From JAFAGO01 sp031987605 (GTDB taxonomy: Bacteria > Bacteroidota > Bacteroidia > Flavobacteriales > Weeksellaceae): DNA of 64,000 bases. The DNA lies in contig DALZZF010000005.1 of the NCBI GenBank assembly GCA_031987605.1, forward strand, positions 62,001-126,000, given 5' to 3'. This document shows, one piece after another, positions 1-8,481 of this stretch (position 1 is its first letter; each line of letters opens with the position of its first letter). Both the position numbers and the translations under genes were made by a program. Under the pieces are notes generated by a model, which made no database searches, was not told the DNA's origin, and saw nothing but the letters and a program-made list of their open reading frames with translations.

Positions 1-447
1 GAACCGGTAATGGGATTTTGTACGACACAGCAGTACGACAGTTTTATGGTGCAGGTTCCGGAATTTGAACACATGTTGTATGAAGCCGGAACTACAATTA
101 TAAAATTCTGGTTTTCTGTAAGCAAAGAACAGCAGTTGTATCGGTTTAAAAGGCGTTTGAAAAATCCATTGAAAAAATGGAAATACAGCCCGGTTGATGA
201 AAAAGGACAGGAACTTTGGGACACATTTACCTATTATAAAGATCAGATGTTTTCGCGCACGCACAACGCTTTTTCACCTTGGATTATTGTGAAATCGGAT
301 AATAAACTTCGTGCAAGATTGGAGGCGATCCGTTACGTACTTTCGTTATTTAATTATGATGGAAAGGAAAATTCTCCGGTAAACCTAAATCCGGATCCGA
401 ACGTGGTGCAACGGTATTTCAGAACGGTGGAACAGATTGATTTTTAA
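1..447 (+). CDS. PPK2-type polyphosphate kinase, C-terminal part (5' end outside window)
   Basis: The open frame runs from the first base of the window to a TAA at 445-447, so the true start and the Walker A and B motifs lie upstream. The 149 visible residues align by eye with the C-terminal half of the next gene: EPVMGFCT against EPVNGFCT, PLKKWKYSPVD against PLKKWKYSDVD, and a shared APW/SPW segment. PPK2 enzymes transfer phosphate between polyphosphate and nucleotides in the cytoplasm. The next gene begins 17 bp later on the same strand, so the two are probably co-transcribed tandem paralogs. Family assignment is firm by similarity to the neighbour; the substrate preference (ADP, GDP or AMP) cannot be told. 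Confidence 0.85.
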   Translation, partial: EPVMGFCTTQQYDSFMVQVPEFEHMLYEAGTTIIKFWFSVSKEQQLYRFKRRLKNPLKKWKYSPVDEKGQELWDTFTYYKDQMFSRTHNAFSPWIIVKSDNKLRARLEAIRYVLSLFNYDGKENSPVNLNPDPNVVQRYFRTVEQIDF

Positions 448-464
448 TTTTACAAAGGCAGAAA

Positions 465-1268
465 ATGGAACTTACAAAAGAACAATTCGAAATACTGAAT
501 ACCAAAAAAGGAATTTACGGCTTACTTCAAAACGAAAAATTGGAGGTAGAACGGGCTTTTAAATTTGCCCGATACGAAAAACGCCTCTCCAAACTTCAGG
601 AAGAAATGATAAAACTCCTGAACTGGACGGTAGAAAACCAAAAGAAAATCGTAGTGATTTTTGAAGGTCGTGATGCTGCCGGAAAAGGTGGGGCTATCCG
701 AAGAATTACCGAAAACCTGAATCCAAGGCAACGGCGTGTTGTTGCGCTTCCGAAACCGGATGAAGTGGAAATGACACAATGGTATTTTCAGCGCTACATC
801 AAGCAACTTCCAAGAGCAGGGGAAATTGTGTTTTTCGATAGAAGCTGGTATAATCGTGCCGTTGTGGAACCGGTAAACGGTTTCTGCACCCAGGAAGAAT
901 ATGAAGTTTTTATGTCGCAGGTAAATGAATTTGAAAATATGCTGGTAAGTTCAGGATTTTATTTGCTGAAACTTTATTTTTCCATTTCAAAAGACGAGCA
1001 GGAAAGGCGTTTTAAAGATATTGTGAACAGTCCACTGAAAAAATGGAAATACAGCGATGTGGATCAAAATGCCCTTCAGCTATGGGATAAATACACGGAA
1101 TACAAAGAAAAAATGTTTGAAAAAACCAGCACTGAAACTGCACCCTGGAAAACTTTTAAAGCCAATAAAAAATCTGTTGCCAGAGTAGAAGCTCTGGAAT
1201 ATATTCTGGAGAAAATCCCTTATACAGTAAAAGATTCAGACAATTTGAAACATGAAGAGATTGAGTAA
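465..1268 (+). CDS. ppk2: PPK2 family polyphosphate kinase
   Basis: A 267-residue protein with Walker A GRDAAGKGG at about residues 68-76 and the Walker B/lid segment FFDRSWYNR at about 123-131. Both are signatures of PPK2, which uses polyphosphate to phosphorylate nucleotides (or the reverse). The length is typical of a single-domain PPK2. The ATG at 465 follows the upstream paralog by 17 bp, which indicates one operon. The gene ends 6 bp before the convergent mutS2 stop, with no hairpin between them. A separate PPK1 gene lies 10.6 kb downstream, so this genome has both polyphosphate-making and polyphosphate-using enzymes close together. Confidence 0.93.
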   Translation: MELTKEQFEILNTKKGIYGLLQNEKLEVERAFKFARYEKRLSKLQEEMIKLLNWTVENQKKIVVIFEGRDAAGKGGAIRRITENLNPRQRRVVALPKPDEVEMTQWYFQRYIKQLPRAGEIVFFDRSWYNRAVVEPVNGFCTQEEYEVFMSQVNEFENMLVSSGFYLLKLYFSISKDEQERRFKDIVNSPLKKWKYSDVDQNALQLWDKYTEYKEKMFEKTSTETAPWKTFKANKKSVARVEALEYILEKIPYTVKDSDNLKHEEIE

Positions 1269-1274
1269 AATTTA

Positions 1275-3416
1275 TCAAATCCGCTCCAATTCATCCGCAT
1301 CAATCGTGGTTTTAAAAGTTCCGTAATTCACGGTTACTTTATTCTTTTTGATTTCTTCAATGGTTCCGACCGAAGTGGAGCCGGAAATCCGCACGCGTTG
1401 TCCGGGTTTTAGCCAAAGCAAGCGTTCTTCCTTGCGTTTTTCCTCAATTTTTTCATTGGTTTCGGCAATTTTTTCTTTTACTTCAACCTTTTTCAACTGT
1501 TGCGTAATTTTACGTTTTACCACTTGCAGACGTTTGCTTTCGTCTTTATCGGTGCCGAGTTTGCGGTATTTTTCGGTTTCCAGAAGTTTTACAAAATCTT
1601 TTACCACTTCTTTCCGGGATTTGCCTTTGGTGTAGGAATCGATAAAGGTTTCAATTTTGTTTCCGAATTGCAGTTTGCGGTGTTCATCTTCATACAATTT
1701 CTGAAAATTGAAGAGTTTTTGCTCTAGTTGCTGATTCAGTTTTTCCAGATTTTCTTTTTTATTTTGGGCAGAATCTCGCTTTTCGGAAAGATCGGATTTC
1801 AGTTTTTCCACCTCGAATTTTTCCTGTTGCAGTTTCACGATGGTTTTGTCCAGATTTACAATATCGTGTTCCACTTTTTTCTTGGCAGAATGAATGATGA
1901 ATCTCGGAATCCGGTTTTTCTCGGCGACTTCAAAAGTAAAGGAACTTCCGGCCTGCCCGATTTCCAGTTTGTAAAGCGGTTCCAGAGAATGTTCATCAAA
2001 CAGCATGGCTGCATTTGTTGCAGCAGGAAGCTGTTCCACCACGAGTTTGATGTTGGTATAATGCGTGGTGATAATGGCAAAACTTTTCTTTTCGTAGAAA
2101 AATTCCAGAAAGCTTTCGGCAAGTGCGCCGCCCAGTTCCGGATCGGATCCGGTTCCGAATTCATCAATCAGCAGAAGTGTTTTTTGATCGGCTTCTCGGA
2201 TCATTCCTGCCATTTTTTTCAGTCGGGAAGAATAGGTGGAAAGATGATTTTCAATGGACTGGTTATCGCCAATATCCGTCAGTATTTTTTCAAAGAAAAA
2301 CATTTCGGATTTTGGATGAACGGGAACGAGAATTCCACTCTGAATCATCAGTTGAAGTAAACCTACGGTTTTTAAAGTAATGGATTTTCCACCCGCATTT
2401 GGTCCGGAAATACAGATAATGCGGTTATGTTCCGTTAAAGTCAACGTTTGCGAGAAGATTTCTTTGTTTTGCTGCTTATTTTTAATCCATAACAGCGGAT
2501 GAAAAGCATCTTTTAAACGCAATGTTTGATGATGATTTATTTTCGGAAGAACACCGTTGATTTTTTCGGCGAATTTTGCTTTGGCTCGGGTAACATCGAG
2601 ATCAAAAATATAGGTTTGATATTCCGAAAGCTGAGGCTGGAATTCTGCAATTTCTGCGGTGAGTTTACGCAGTATTTTATCCACTTCCTTTTTTTCTTCT
2701 TCCTGATTTTCCCTTAATTTAAAATAATGTTTCACCACATTTTCAGGCTGGATAAAGGTGATGGAACCGGTTTTGGAAATTCCCAGAACTCTGCCCGGAA
2801 CTCTTTTTTTGAAACCCGATTTTACTGCCAAAACACGCTGATCTTCAATAATACTTTCGCGAATGTCTTCCAGAAAATCGGCTTGGGAAGTCAACGCACG
2901 GTTAAAGTTTTCATCAATGGATTTTTTGGCGTGCTGAATTTCGGATCGAATGGTTTTCAGAAGGGTGGAAGCATCATTTTTCACTTCTCCGAAACGGTTG
3001 AAAACCTTGTCGATTTTTTCAATAATTTCTTTCCGGAAATCCAGATCTTTCACTTCATCCAAAAGGGTAGGGAAGGTTTCGGAAAGCTGCGGAAAAAATT
3101 TCTGCAATTTTCCGATTTGCTCAGTGAGATTTTTGATTTTTGAAAATGCGGCATTTTCCAGCCGGAAATTCTCGATATGCATCAGTTTTAGTTCGGCTTC
3201 GATGTCCTGATATTCATCAAACGGAATCGCGTTGGCACTTTCAAAACTCGTCAGGAATTCTGATGTTTTTTTTAAGGCAAGTTCGGCTTCGTCAATAGGA
3301 ATTGGGCGAAGTTCGGATATTTTTTCTGCCGTTTTCGGCGAAAATGCAAAGGGTGAAATTTCGGCAAGCAGTTGCGGAAATTCGAGTTCATTTAAATCTT
3401 CTTTCTGAATATTCAC
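1275..3416 (-). CDS. mutS2: MutS2-type DNA mismatch repair ATPase lacking the Smr domain
   Basis: A 713-residue MutS family ATPase. Walker A GPNAGGKS lies near residue 338 and the Walker B segment LLLIDEFGTGSDPELGGA near 417. A long charged coiled coil covers about 510-650, and a final KOW-like stretch ends in TIDADELERI. MutS2 proteins bind branched DNA or collided ribosomes. They usually continue into a C-terminal Smr nuclease domain of about 80 residues, but this one stops before it, and the next DNA is the convergent ppk2. There is no sign of a frameshift. A box reading TAAATTTG on the minus strand (3421-3428) sits only 4 bases from the ATG, so the mRNA may have almost no leader. Confidence 0.9.
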   Translation of the reverse strand: MNIQKEDLNELEFPQLLAEISPFAFSPKTAEKISELRPIPIDEAELALKKTSEFLTSFESANAIPFDEYQDIEAELKLMHIENFRLENAAFSKIKNLTEQIGKLQKFFPQLSETFPTLLDEVKDLDFRKEIIEKIDKVFNRFGEVKNDASTLLKTIRSEIQHAKKSIDENFNRALTSQADFLEDIRESIIEDQRVLAVKSGFKKRVPGRVLGISKTGSITFIQPENVVKHYFKLRENQEEEKKEVDKILRKLTAEIAEFQPQLSEYQTYIFDLDVTRAKAKFAEKINGVLPKINHHQTLRLKDAFHPLLWIKNKQQNKEIFSQTLTLTEHNRIICISGPNAGGKSITLKTVGLLQLMIQSGILVPVHPKSEMFFFEKILTDIGDNQSIENHLSTYSSRLKKMAGMIREADQKTLLLIDEFGTGSDPELGGALAESFLEFFYEKKSFAIITTHYTNIKLVVEQLPAATNAAMLFDEHSLEPLYKLEIGQAGSSFTFEVAEKNRIPRFIIHSAKKKVEHDIVNLDKTIVKLQQEKFEVEKLKSDLSEKRDSAQNKKENLEKLNQQLEQKLFNFQKLYEDEHRKLQFGNKIETFIDSYTKGKSRKEVVKDFVKLLETEKYRKLGTDKDESKRLQVVKRKITQQLKKVEVKEKIAETNEKIEEKRKEERLLWLKPGQRVRISGSTSVGTIEEIKKNKVTVNYGTFKTTIDADELERI

Positions 3417-3420
3417 AATG

Positions 3421-3428
3421 CAAATTTA
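3421..3428 (-). promoter_or_regulatory. Candidate -7 promoter box of mutS2
   Basis: The minus strand reads TAAATTTG, an exact match to the Bacteroidota -7 consensus TAnnTTTG. It ends 4 bases before the mutS2 ATG, which would put the transcript start at or inside the start codon. Confidence 0.5.
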
Positions 3429-3529
3429 CGGAATTGATATTTTGAAATGAATGAATTTGAAAATGAAAGATTGAATCGTTGGTTTCGAGTATTTTAAATT
3501 TTTATTATACAGCGAAATTTTCTAAGAAA

Positions 3530-3544
3530 AGCCTTGACAAGGCT
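3530..3544. repeat. Small perfect hairpin upstream of ung
   Basis: AGCCTT-GAC-AAGGCT is a perfect 6-bp stem in the 187-bp gap between mutS2 and ung. A third AAGGCTGAAAA copy follows at about 3557. The role is unknown; it could be part of the ung or mutS2 promoter region. Confidence 0.4.
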
Positions 3545-3603
3545 GAAAAAATTGATAAGGCTGAAAAGAATTCGTTAATTTGTACTTCAAAATTTAAAGA
3601 AAA

Positions 3604-4245
3604 ATGACCTGGACTGAAGTTCTTGCCCCAATCAAGGAATCTGAATATTTCCAAAATTTATGGAAAAATGTGAAACAGGAATATGCTGCCAAAAAGTGTT
3701 TTCCACCAAAGAATCAGATTTTCCGGGCATTGGAACTTACGCCTTTTGAGGAGGTAAAAGTGGTGATTATTGGGCAGGATCCTTATCATAACGATAACCA
3801 GGCGAATGGTTTGTGTTTTTCGGTTTCGGAGCAGGTGCAGGCTCCACCTTCGCTTCAAAATATTTTTAAAGAACTGAAAGATGATCTGGGAATTGAAAGA
3901 ACCTCGAAAGAACTGGATGATTGGGCAAAACAAGGCGTTTTATTGCTGAACGCAACGCTTACGGTTCAGGCTCATCTGGCGAATTCGCACCAGAATTTGG
4001 GCTGGCAGATTTTTACGGATTTTATCATTCGGCAGATTTCCGAAAAAAAGGAATATGTGGTTTTTGTACTTTGGGGAAGTTTTGCTCAGAAAAAACAGGA
4101 ACTGATTGATCCGAAGAAACATTTCATCATAAAATCCGCGCATCCTTCACCGTTGTCTTCTTACCGTGGATTTTTCGGAAGCAAGCCATTTTCCAAAATT
4201 AATGATTTTCTGGTTTCAAATGGGGAGAAACCAATTTCCTGGTGA
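3604..4245 (+). CDS. ung: Uracil-DNA glycosylase, family 1
   Basis: A 213-residue enzyme that removes uracil from DNA as the first step of base excision repair. It carries the family-1 water-activating motif GQDPYH (Asp59), the uracil pocket segment LLLNATLTV, VLWGSFAQ, and the DNA-intercalation motif HPSPLSSYRGF with His180. The length is normal for Ung. It is divergent from mutS2, with a TAATTTG promoter-like box about 20 bp upstream of the ATG at 3604. The two genes together make a small DNA repair pair. Confidence 0.97.
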   Translation: MTWTEVLAPIKESEYFQNLWKNVKQEYAAKKCFPPKNQIFRALELTPFEEVKVVIIGQDPYHNDNQANGLCFSVSEQVQAPPSLQNIFKELKDDLGIERTSKELDDWAKQGVLLLNATLTVQAHLANSHQNLGWQIFTDFIIRQISEKKEYVVFVLWGSFAQKKQELIDPKKHFIIKSAHPSPLSSYRGFFGSKPFSKINDFLVSNGEKPISW

Positions 4246-4262
4246 ATTTATTGTAAAAGAAA

Positions 4263-4290
4263 GAACCTGCCGGAAAAAACCGACAGGTTC
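4263..4290 (-). terminator. Terminator of the YceI/porin operon
   Basis: An 11-bp stem with one mismatch (GAACCTGCCGG / CCGACAGGTTC) around an A/T loop. Read on the minus strand it is followed by TTTCTTTT. On the plus strand no T-run follows, so it most likely ends the minus-strand operon whose last stop is at 4394. Confidence 0.65.
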
Positions 4291-4393
4291 AGAAAAACAA
4301 CTCTCACTGCATTACTGCGTGTTATAAGGTGAATTTAACTAGAAAAATTTGATATAAAGGATTAACGTTATCGAGTTGTTTATAAAGGGTTTG

Positions 4394-4891
4394 TTACTTT
4401 GCTACAAGTGAAAAAATGAGATCTAAATCATCTTTTACGACAATCATGCCGCCCATTTTTTTCGGTGGCTGAATGTTGAATTCACTGAATTTTACATTCT
4501 TTCTGCCTATATACTTTCCGTTTTCAAGCGTAAAAATTACATTGTAGTTTTTACTTCGGTTCATCATCAGCACTTCAACGACTGCGTAGTATGCATTTTG
4601 ACTTTTGGTGAATTTCAGAATTTTTATGATGAGATAGGGATATTTGTCTGAAGAAAGGGTTTTCTGAAAATCCTTGGTCATAATTTTATTAAAACAGTCA
4701 AACTCGTTTACTTGTAAGTTATATCCGGGAAGTCTTTCGCTGAAGGATGTTCCCGAAGGTGTTTTAAAGGTTTTATTAATGCATTTAAAAGTATTGATGT
4801 TTGTGCTGCCGTTGATCTGAAGAAAATTCTCCTGCGCTTTTATCGCCATTAAACCGGAAAATAGGAGAAGTACAACTATTATTTTTTTCAT
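4394..4891 (-). CDS. Secreted YceI-like protein
   Basis: A 165-residue protein with a signal peptide (MKKIIVVLLLFSGLMAIKA-QE). The mature part starts with a beta-strand pattern like YceI proteins (INGSTNINTFKC) and ends with NIQPPKKMGGMIVVKDDLDLIFSL, which I read as the Bacteroidota form of the lipocalin-like YceI fold. The family binds isoprenoid-type lipids in some members. Three Cys residues are present. It is the last gene of a minus-strand operon after a porin-like protein and a clear YceI protein. The fold assignment is moderate and the function unknown. Confidence 0.7.
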   Translation of the reverse strand: MKKIIVVLLLFSGLMAIKAQENFLQINGSTNINTFKCINKTFKTPSGTSFSERLPGYNLQVNEFDCFNKIMTKDFQKTLSSDKYPYLIIKILKFTKSQNAYYAVVEVLMMNRSKNYNVIFTLENGKYIGRKNVKFSEFNIQPPKKMGGMIVVKDDLDLIFSLVAK

Positions 4892-4957
4892 ATCACGGTT
4901 TTGAAAAGAAGGGGAAACGCTGGGGTCGTTACTCTGTTTCCCCTTATGATCTTAGTC

Positions 4958-6379
4958 TTAGAATGATACGGTTGCTTCTATTGCAACTCCTTTGAATTTA
5001 CCTCCGTATCTGTAATCAGTGGTTGGGAAGTCTTTGTAATTCTGGGTTACGTATTCTCCTTTCAGCATAATGTTTTTGGTAAGGAAATATCCTGCGGCAA
5101 ATGCTGTTCTGTCAAGTTTCACTTCCTGTATGCGTGGGTTGGCTGCATTTCCCAGTTGTGCATCAAGGTTTACTGCATTGTATCGGGCTCCTAAGAACAG
5201 GTTTCTGCTTTCTCCGCCGAATCTGTAAATCAATTCTGCAGCAAACTGGCTCATATTTCTGTTTTCGGTTTCCCAGTATTGTCTTCCGCTTGCATTTTCA
5301 TAGGTTCCGAAGAATTCAAGACCTTTGTATTGTGCAAATGCGTTGAACTGTGCAGTAGTTAGTTTTCCGCTGAACAATGGGTTGTATCTTCCGGACCATG
5401 CCTGAGATGCTGGAGAACTTGCCGTAAATGTGGAAGTTGTGGTGTATTCTCCAGTTGGTGTTCCGTCCGCATTCAGTACCGGTAATTTTGTGGTGGAAGT
5501 TGTTCCTGCAGGTTCCATAACCAGTTGATAGTTGGATCCTGTTCTGTCTCCCCAGAAAAGGGTAAGTCCTGAACCTCCGTTATGAGGGTTATGATAAAGA
5601 GATCCTGCAAGTCTTATTCTGGCATCATCGCTAATTTTGGTATCATAGGCTACTTTACCGTAAAGAGAAAGACTTCTGGTTTTTTTGCCGGAATCTGCAT
5701 CTTCATTTGGCGTGGTTACGTGTCCTTTAATACTTCCGGAAGTTACCCCTCCCATTACAGTCCAGTTTTTAGCTGGGTAATAGTATACTTCACCGCCGAC
5801 TTCTGTGGTAAATGCGTCGATAATATAGTTTTCGATGAATGGGTTGTACATGGCCTGTCCACCATCTGTTCTTCTGAAATGTGCATCACCGTAGTTGTTT
5901 TCAAACTGTCCGGCTTTAATGGTGATTTTTTCCATTACTTTATCCAGAAAATCGTTGTTGAACGGAAGTTTGTCTATTTGCAGGTATCCGCCTTTTACAT
6001 AAAATTCGTTGTGGTGACGGGAAGACATGTAGGAAGATACATTCAATCTGATTCCTTCTGCCAGTTGTACATCCATATAAAGATTCGCCATCGGAACCTG
6101 AATTCCCTGTTTCAGATCATAAAGTTTCGCTGTATTGGGATTTGCGGTATAATCTACATCGTTTTCATGTTTCAAGCTTTGGAATTGTGCGGTAAAAGCA
6201 GCGCCCCATTTCACTTTTATTCCATCGAAAGAACTGGTATCTTTAGTATCTTCAAACTGATTCAGACCTCTTTGATCGTTCTTTCTCATATTGGAGAAAT
6301 TTTCAGTTTCCTGCGCGAAGCCAAGGTTGGCAAAAAATAGGGCAGCAACTAAACCGGTTCTTAATATTGTTGATTTCAT
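4958..6379 (-). CDS. Outer-membrane porin-like beta-barrel protein
   Basis: A 473-residue protein with signal peptide MKSTILRTGLVAALFFANLGFAQ. The mature chain is rich in alternating aromatic/polar strands, for example GIRLNVSSYMSSRHHNEFYVKGGYLQI, and ends in the aromatic outer-membrane signature GVAIEATVSF. A segment ITIKAGQFENNYGDAHFRRTDGG resembles phosphate-selective or short-chain porin relatives (GQFKTPFG type). It sits between two YceI-family genes, so the three may act on one lipid-like or small substrate at the envelope. The substrate is unknown. Confidence 0.75.
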   Translation of the reverse strand: MKSTILRTGLVAALFFANLGFAQETENFSNMRKNDQRGLNQFEDTKDTSSFDGIKVKWGAAFTAQFQSLKHENDVDYTANPNTAKLYDLKQGIQVPMANLYMDVQLAEGIRLNVSSYMSSRHHNEFYVKGGYLQIDKLPFNNDFLDKVMEKITIKAGQFENNYGDAHFRRTDGGQAMYNPFIENYIIDAFTTEVGGEVYYYPAKNWTVMGGVTSGSIKGHVTTPNEDADSGKKTRSLSLYGKVAYDTKISDDARIRLAGSLYHNPHNGGSGLTLFWGDRTGSNYQLVMEPAGTTSTTKLPVLNADGTPTGEYTTTSTFTASSPASQAWSGRYNPLFSGKLTTAQFNAFAQYKGLEFFGTYENASGRQYWETENRNMSQFAAELIYRFGGESRNLFLGARYNAVNLDAQLGNAANPRIQEVKLDRTAFAAGYFLTKNIMLKGEYVTQNYKDFPTTDYRYGGKFKGVAIEATVSF

Positions 6380-6426
6380 AGTATGATATTTATGTTGTTA
6401 ATGCTTGTGAGAGTTTTTCTAAAAAA

Positions 6427-6963
6427 TTATTGTGCAGAGATGTTTACAGTTACTTTTACCACATCACCGGTTTTTACACCCATGAATCCAGGTCTTTGCA
6501 TTCCGAAATCGGACATTTTAATGGTTTCAGTTCCGATAATGGAGTAGGCTGATCCGTTTTTGGTCACTGTTACAGGAATGGAAACTGTTTTTGTAGTTCC
6601 TGCAATGGTAAGTTTACCGGAAACATTAGATTTTCCTACCGGAAGTGCAGCAGCAATAAATGTGATATTTGGAGCTTTATCAGCATTTAAAGCACCATAT
6701 GCCTTGTTGTCCATCATTTTGCCTTTTGAACTTTTCAGGTTTTTAGCAGGCATTGAAAATTTCGCGTTGGTAATGGAATTTCCGCTTACTGTTCCGGAGA
6801 AAGTGGCAGAACTTGCTGTCATTTCCCAATCATGCATTGGTGATGTTCCTTCTACGGAAATTTTTGAACTTTTTTGAGAAAGGCTTTGTGCGCCCACCAT
6901 TTGGGAAGCCATTAAAAAAAATGAAAAAACAGCAGTAGAGAGAATTGTTTTAATTGTTTTCAT
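6427..6963 (-). CDS. YceI family periplasmic protein
   Basis: A 178-residue secreted protein with a signal peptide ending near MVGAQS. It has the standard YceI pattern: KISVEGTSPMHDWEM at the start, the ATFSGTVSG strand, the middle MMDNKAYGALNADKAPNITF, VSGKLTIAGTTKTVSIPV, and a final TGDVVKVTVNISAQ. YceI proteins are lipocalin-like barrels that bind isoprenoid chains. It is the first gene of the operon with the porin-like and second YceI-like genes (gaps of 47 and 66 bp). The 397-bp upstream gap presumably holds the promoter. Confidence 0.93.
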   Translation of the reverse strand: MKTIKTILSTAVFSFFLMASQMVGAQSLSQKSSKISVEGTSPMHDWEMTASSATFSGTVSGNSITNAKFSMPAKNLKSSKGKMMDNKAYGALNADKAPNITFIAAALPVGKSNVSGKLTIAGTTKTVSIPVTVTKNGSAYSIIGTETIKMSDFGMQRPGFMGVKTGDVVKVTVNISAQ

Positions 6964-7360
6964 ATTCTTAAAAATTTAATTGTTTTATTGAGGTTGTTTT
7001 ATCTTTTATTGTAGAACAAAGGTATGATTCAATAAAAATATAAGCAATTTTTTTAATATGATATAAATCTTTATGTTGTCGTTTGAATAAATAATTATCA
7101 AAAAATTAACTAAAATTATGATGATTGTATAAATAATAAGTCATTATTGGTATTTCTGTATATCATTGCATTTTGTTCATTGATGAAAAAATAAATGACA
7201 CTTCCGGATAAATGAAAATGAATGACGAAAGTCAGTGGATTTTTTTTGTTTAGCGGTAAAGAATTGGGTAAATTAAAATGGGTTTTATCAAAATATTTTC
7301 GCTTAGAAAAATAAAAGAGGAATCCGCGGATTCCTCTTTGTTTATGGAGTATGATTAAAA
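6964..7360. other. Intergenic region, AT-rich
   Basis: This 397-bp stretch between the YceI gene and the next minus-strand gene is very AT-rich. I see no coding sequence. It should hold the YceI operon promoter at its left side, and it contains the terminator at 7314-7339. Confidence 0.6.
7314..7339 (-). terminator. Perfect 26-bp palindromic terminator
   Basis: AAAGAGGAATCCG / CGGATTCCTCTTT is a perfect 13-bp inverted repeat with no loop bases to spare. It lies 22 bp after the stop of the minus-strand lipoprotein-like gene. The minus strand continues into TTATTTTT. Confidence 0.75.
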
Positions 7361-7906
7361 TTATTTCGTTGTGGAAGATGCTGCTTTTGGCGAAACCTCA
7401 GGGCTGGTTTTCGGGTTTTCACCGGTGTGTTTTTCCACTTTTAGCTGAATTGTATAGGGGTTTTCGGCACTTCTTTTTTCTTTAGATGGCGTTACACTTT
7501 TCAAGGTAAAAGAATACCCATCGTATACAGCATTCTGATAATATCCTCTTCCTTCTATATTTACTGTTGCCAAATCAACGGTTTTTGGTCGGGCATGAAC
7601 GCTCAGAAATTCCACTTTGGCAACGGCAGCACCCTGCCAAACACACTGTACGCCTTCCGGACAGCGGCTGTCTTCTGTAATCCCTTTGAATGTGATGTTC
7701 ATTTTAAGATCGGCAAATTGAAGCGTTTCTCCTTCTTTAATATAAATATTCCCATTTTTATCAACATTTGCTGCGTTTTGTGAAGTTTTTGTGTCTTCTG
7801 AAGTTTGCGGGGTTTTATTTTCTGCATTTTCGTTGCCGATATTTTGACTTTTGCAATGGCTTAAAAGAACCAGAGAAAAAGCAAATAAGGTGAGTTTAGG
7901 ATACAT
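7361..7906 (-). CDS. Putative lipoprotein, function unknown
   Basis: A 181-residue protein. The N-terminus MYPKLTLFAFSLVLLSHCKSQ is hydrophobic and ends in LSHC, which could be a lipobox, although His at -1 is unusual. A low-complexity Asn/Thr/Ser/Lys linker follows. The core contains DSRCPEGVQCVWQG, a two-Cys motif I know from uncharacterised Bacteroidota envelope proteins. The tail is again low-complexity. The gap to the DUF456 gene upstream on the same strand is 18 bp, so they probably share a transcript. No function is proposed. Confidence 0.8.
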   Translation of the reverse strand: MYPKLTLFAFSLVLLSHCKSQNIGNENAENKTPQTSEDTKTSQNAANVDKNGNIYIKEGETLQFADLKMNITFKGITEDSRCPEGVQCVWQGAAVAKVEFLSVHARPKTVDLATVNIEGRGYYQNAVYDGYSFTLKSVTPSKEKRSAENPYTIQLKVEKHTGENPKTSPEVSPKAASSTTK

Positions 7907-7924
7907 AATGAGAATTTTTAAATT

Positions 7925-8410
7925 TTAAAAAATATTGATTAGTACCACCAAAAACATGGCCAATCCTATCACAAAACTGAATCCGGTACCGACAAGAAAC
8001 CCAACAAAAGCTCCTTTTACGGAATTCCATGCTTTCTTTTTATCATTAAAATCATGCAGCAGTTCACCAACAAAAACGCCCAGTAGCATTCCGATAAAAA
8101 ATCCAAAAGGCGGAAAGAAAAACAATCCAATCAATGTTCCAACTACTGATCCTATGCTTCCCCAGCGCGTTCCTCCGTACTTTTTATTGGTTTTTGCAGG
8201 AATTACATAATTCAAAATGGCGGATGCTAAGGTCAGGATTCCGAAAATCCAGATGTACATCATGGGCAAATCGGCACCTGTTCCGAATTTATACAACAAT
8301 AGCCCCGCAAAACTTAAAATAAGTCCCGGCAAAACGGGAAGAAAAGTTCCCACAATTCCGACAGCAATCACGATAAGGCTAACAAGTGAGATAATATGAT
8401 TCTGATCCAT
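7925..8410 (-). CDS. DUF456 domain membrane protein
   Basis: A 161-residue, highly hydrophobic protein with about four to five membrane segments. It has the DUF456 features: VGTFLPVLPGLILSFAGLLLY near the N-terminus, the polar YVIPAKTNKKYGGTRWGSIGS loop, and the glycine-rich FFFPPFGFFIGMLLGVFVGELL. It is an inner-membrane protein of unknown function. It lies upstream of the lipoprotein-like gene and divergent from the mechanosensitive channel gene, 71 bp apart. Confidence 0.9.
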   Translation of the reverse strand: MDQNHIISLVSLIVIAVGIVGTFLPVLPGLILSFAGLLLYKFGTGADLPMMYIWIFGILTLASAILNYVIPAKTNKKYGGTRWGSIGSVVGTLIGLFFFPPFGFFIGMLLGVFVGELLHDFNDKKKAWNSVKGAFVGFLVGTGFSFVIGLAMFLVVLINIF

Positions 8411-8468
8411 AACTCTAAATAATAGTTAAAAGTAAACATTTTGAAATTGATTTAGAGAATGCTTTTTG

Positions 8469-8476
8469 TAATTTTG
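8469..8476 (+). promoter_or_regulatory. Candidate -7 promoter box of the MscS-like gene
   Basis: TAATTTTG matches TAnnTTTG exactly. It lies 5 bp before the first possible ATG (8482), so the second ATG at 8497 may be the real start. Confidence 0.5.
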
Positions 8477-8481
8477 TCGCA

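Noticed and set aside
1728..2360. 210-codon frame antisense to mutS2
   Set aside because: Rich in Phe and Gln, as expected for the reverse strand of a Lys/Glu-rich coiled coil; no domain, and the sense gene is certain.
5582..6340. 252-codon frame antisense to the porin-like gene
   Set aside because: Composition is that of a reverse complement of beta-barrel coding DNA; no start signal or recognisable motif.
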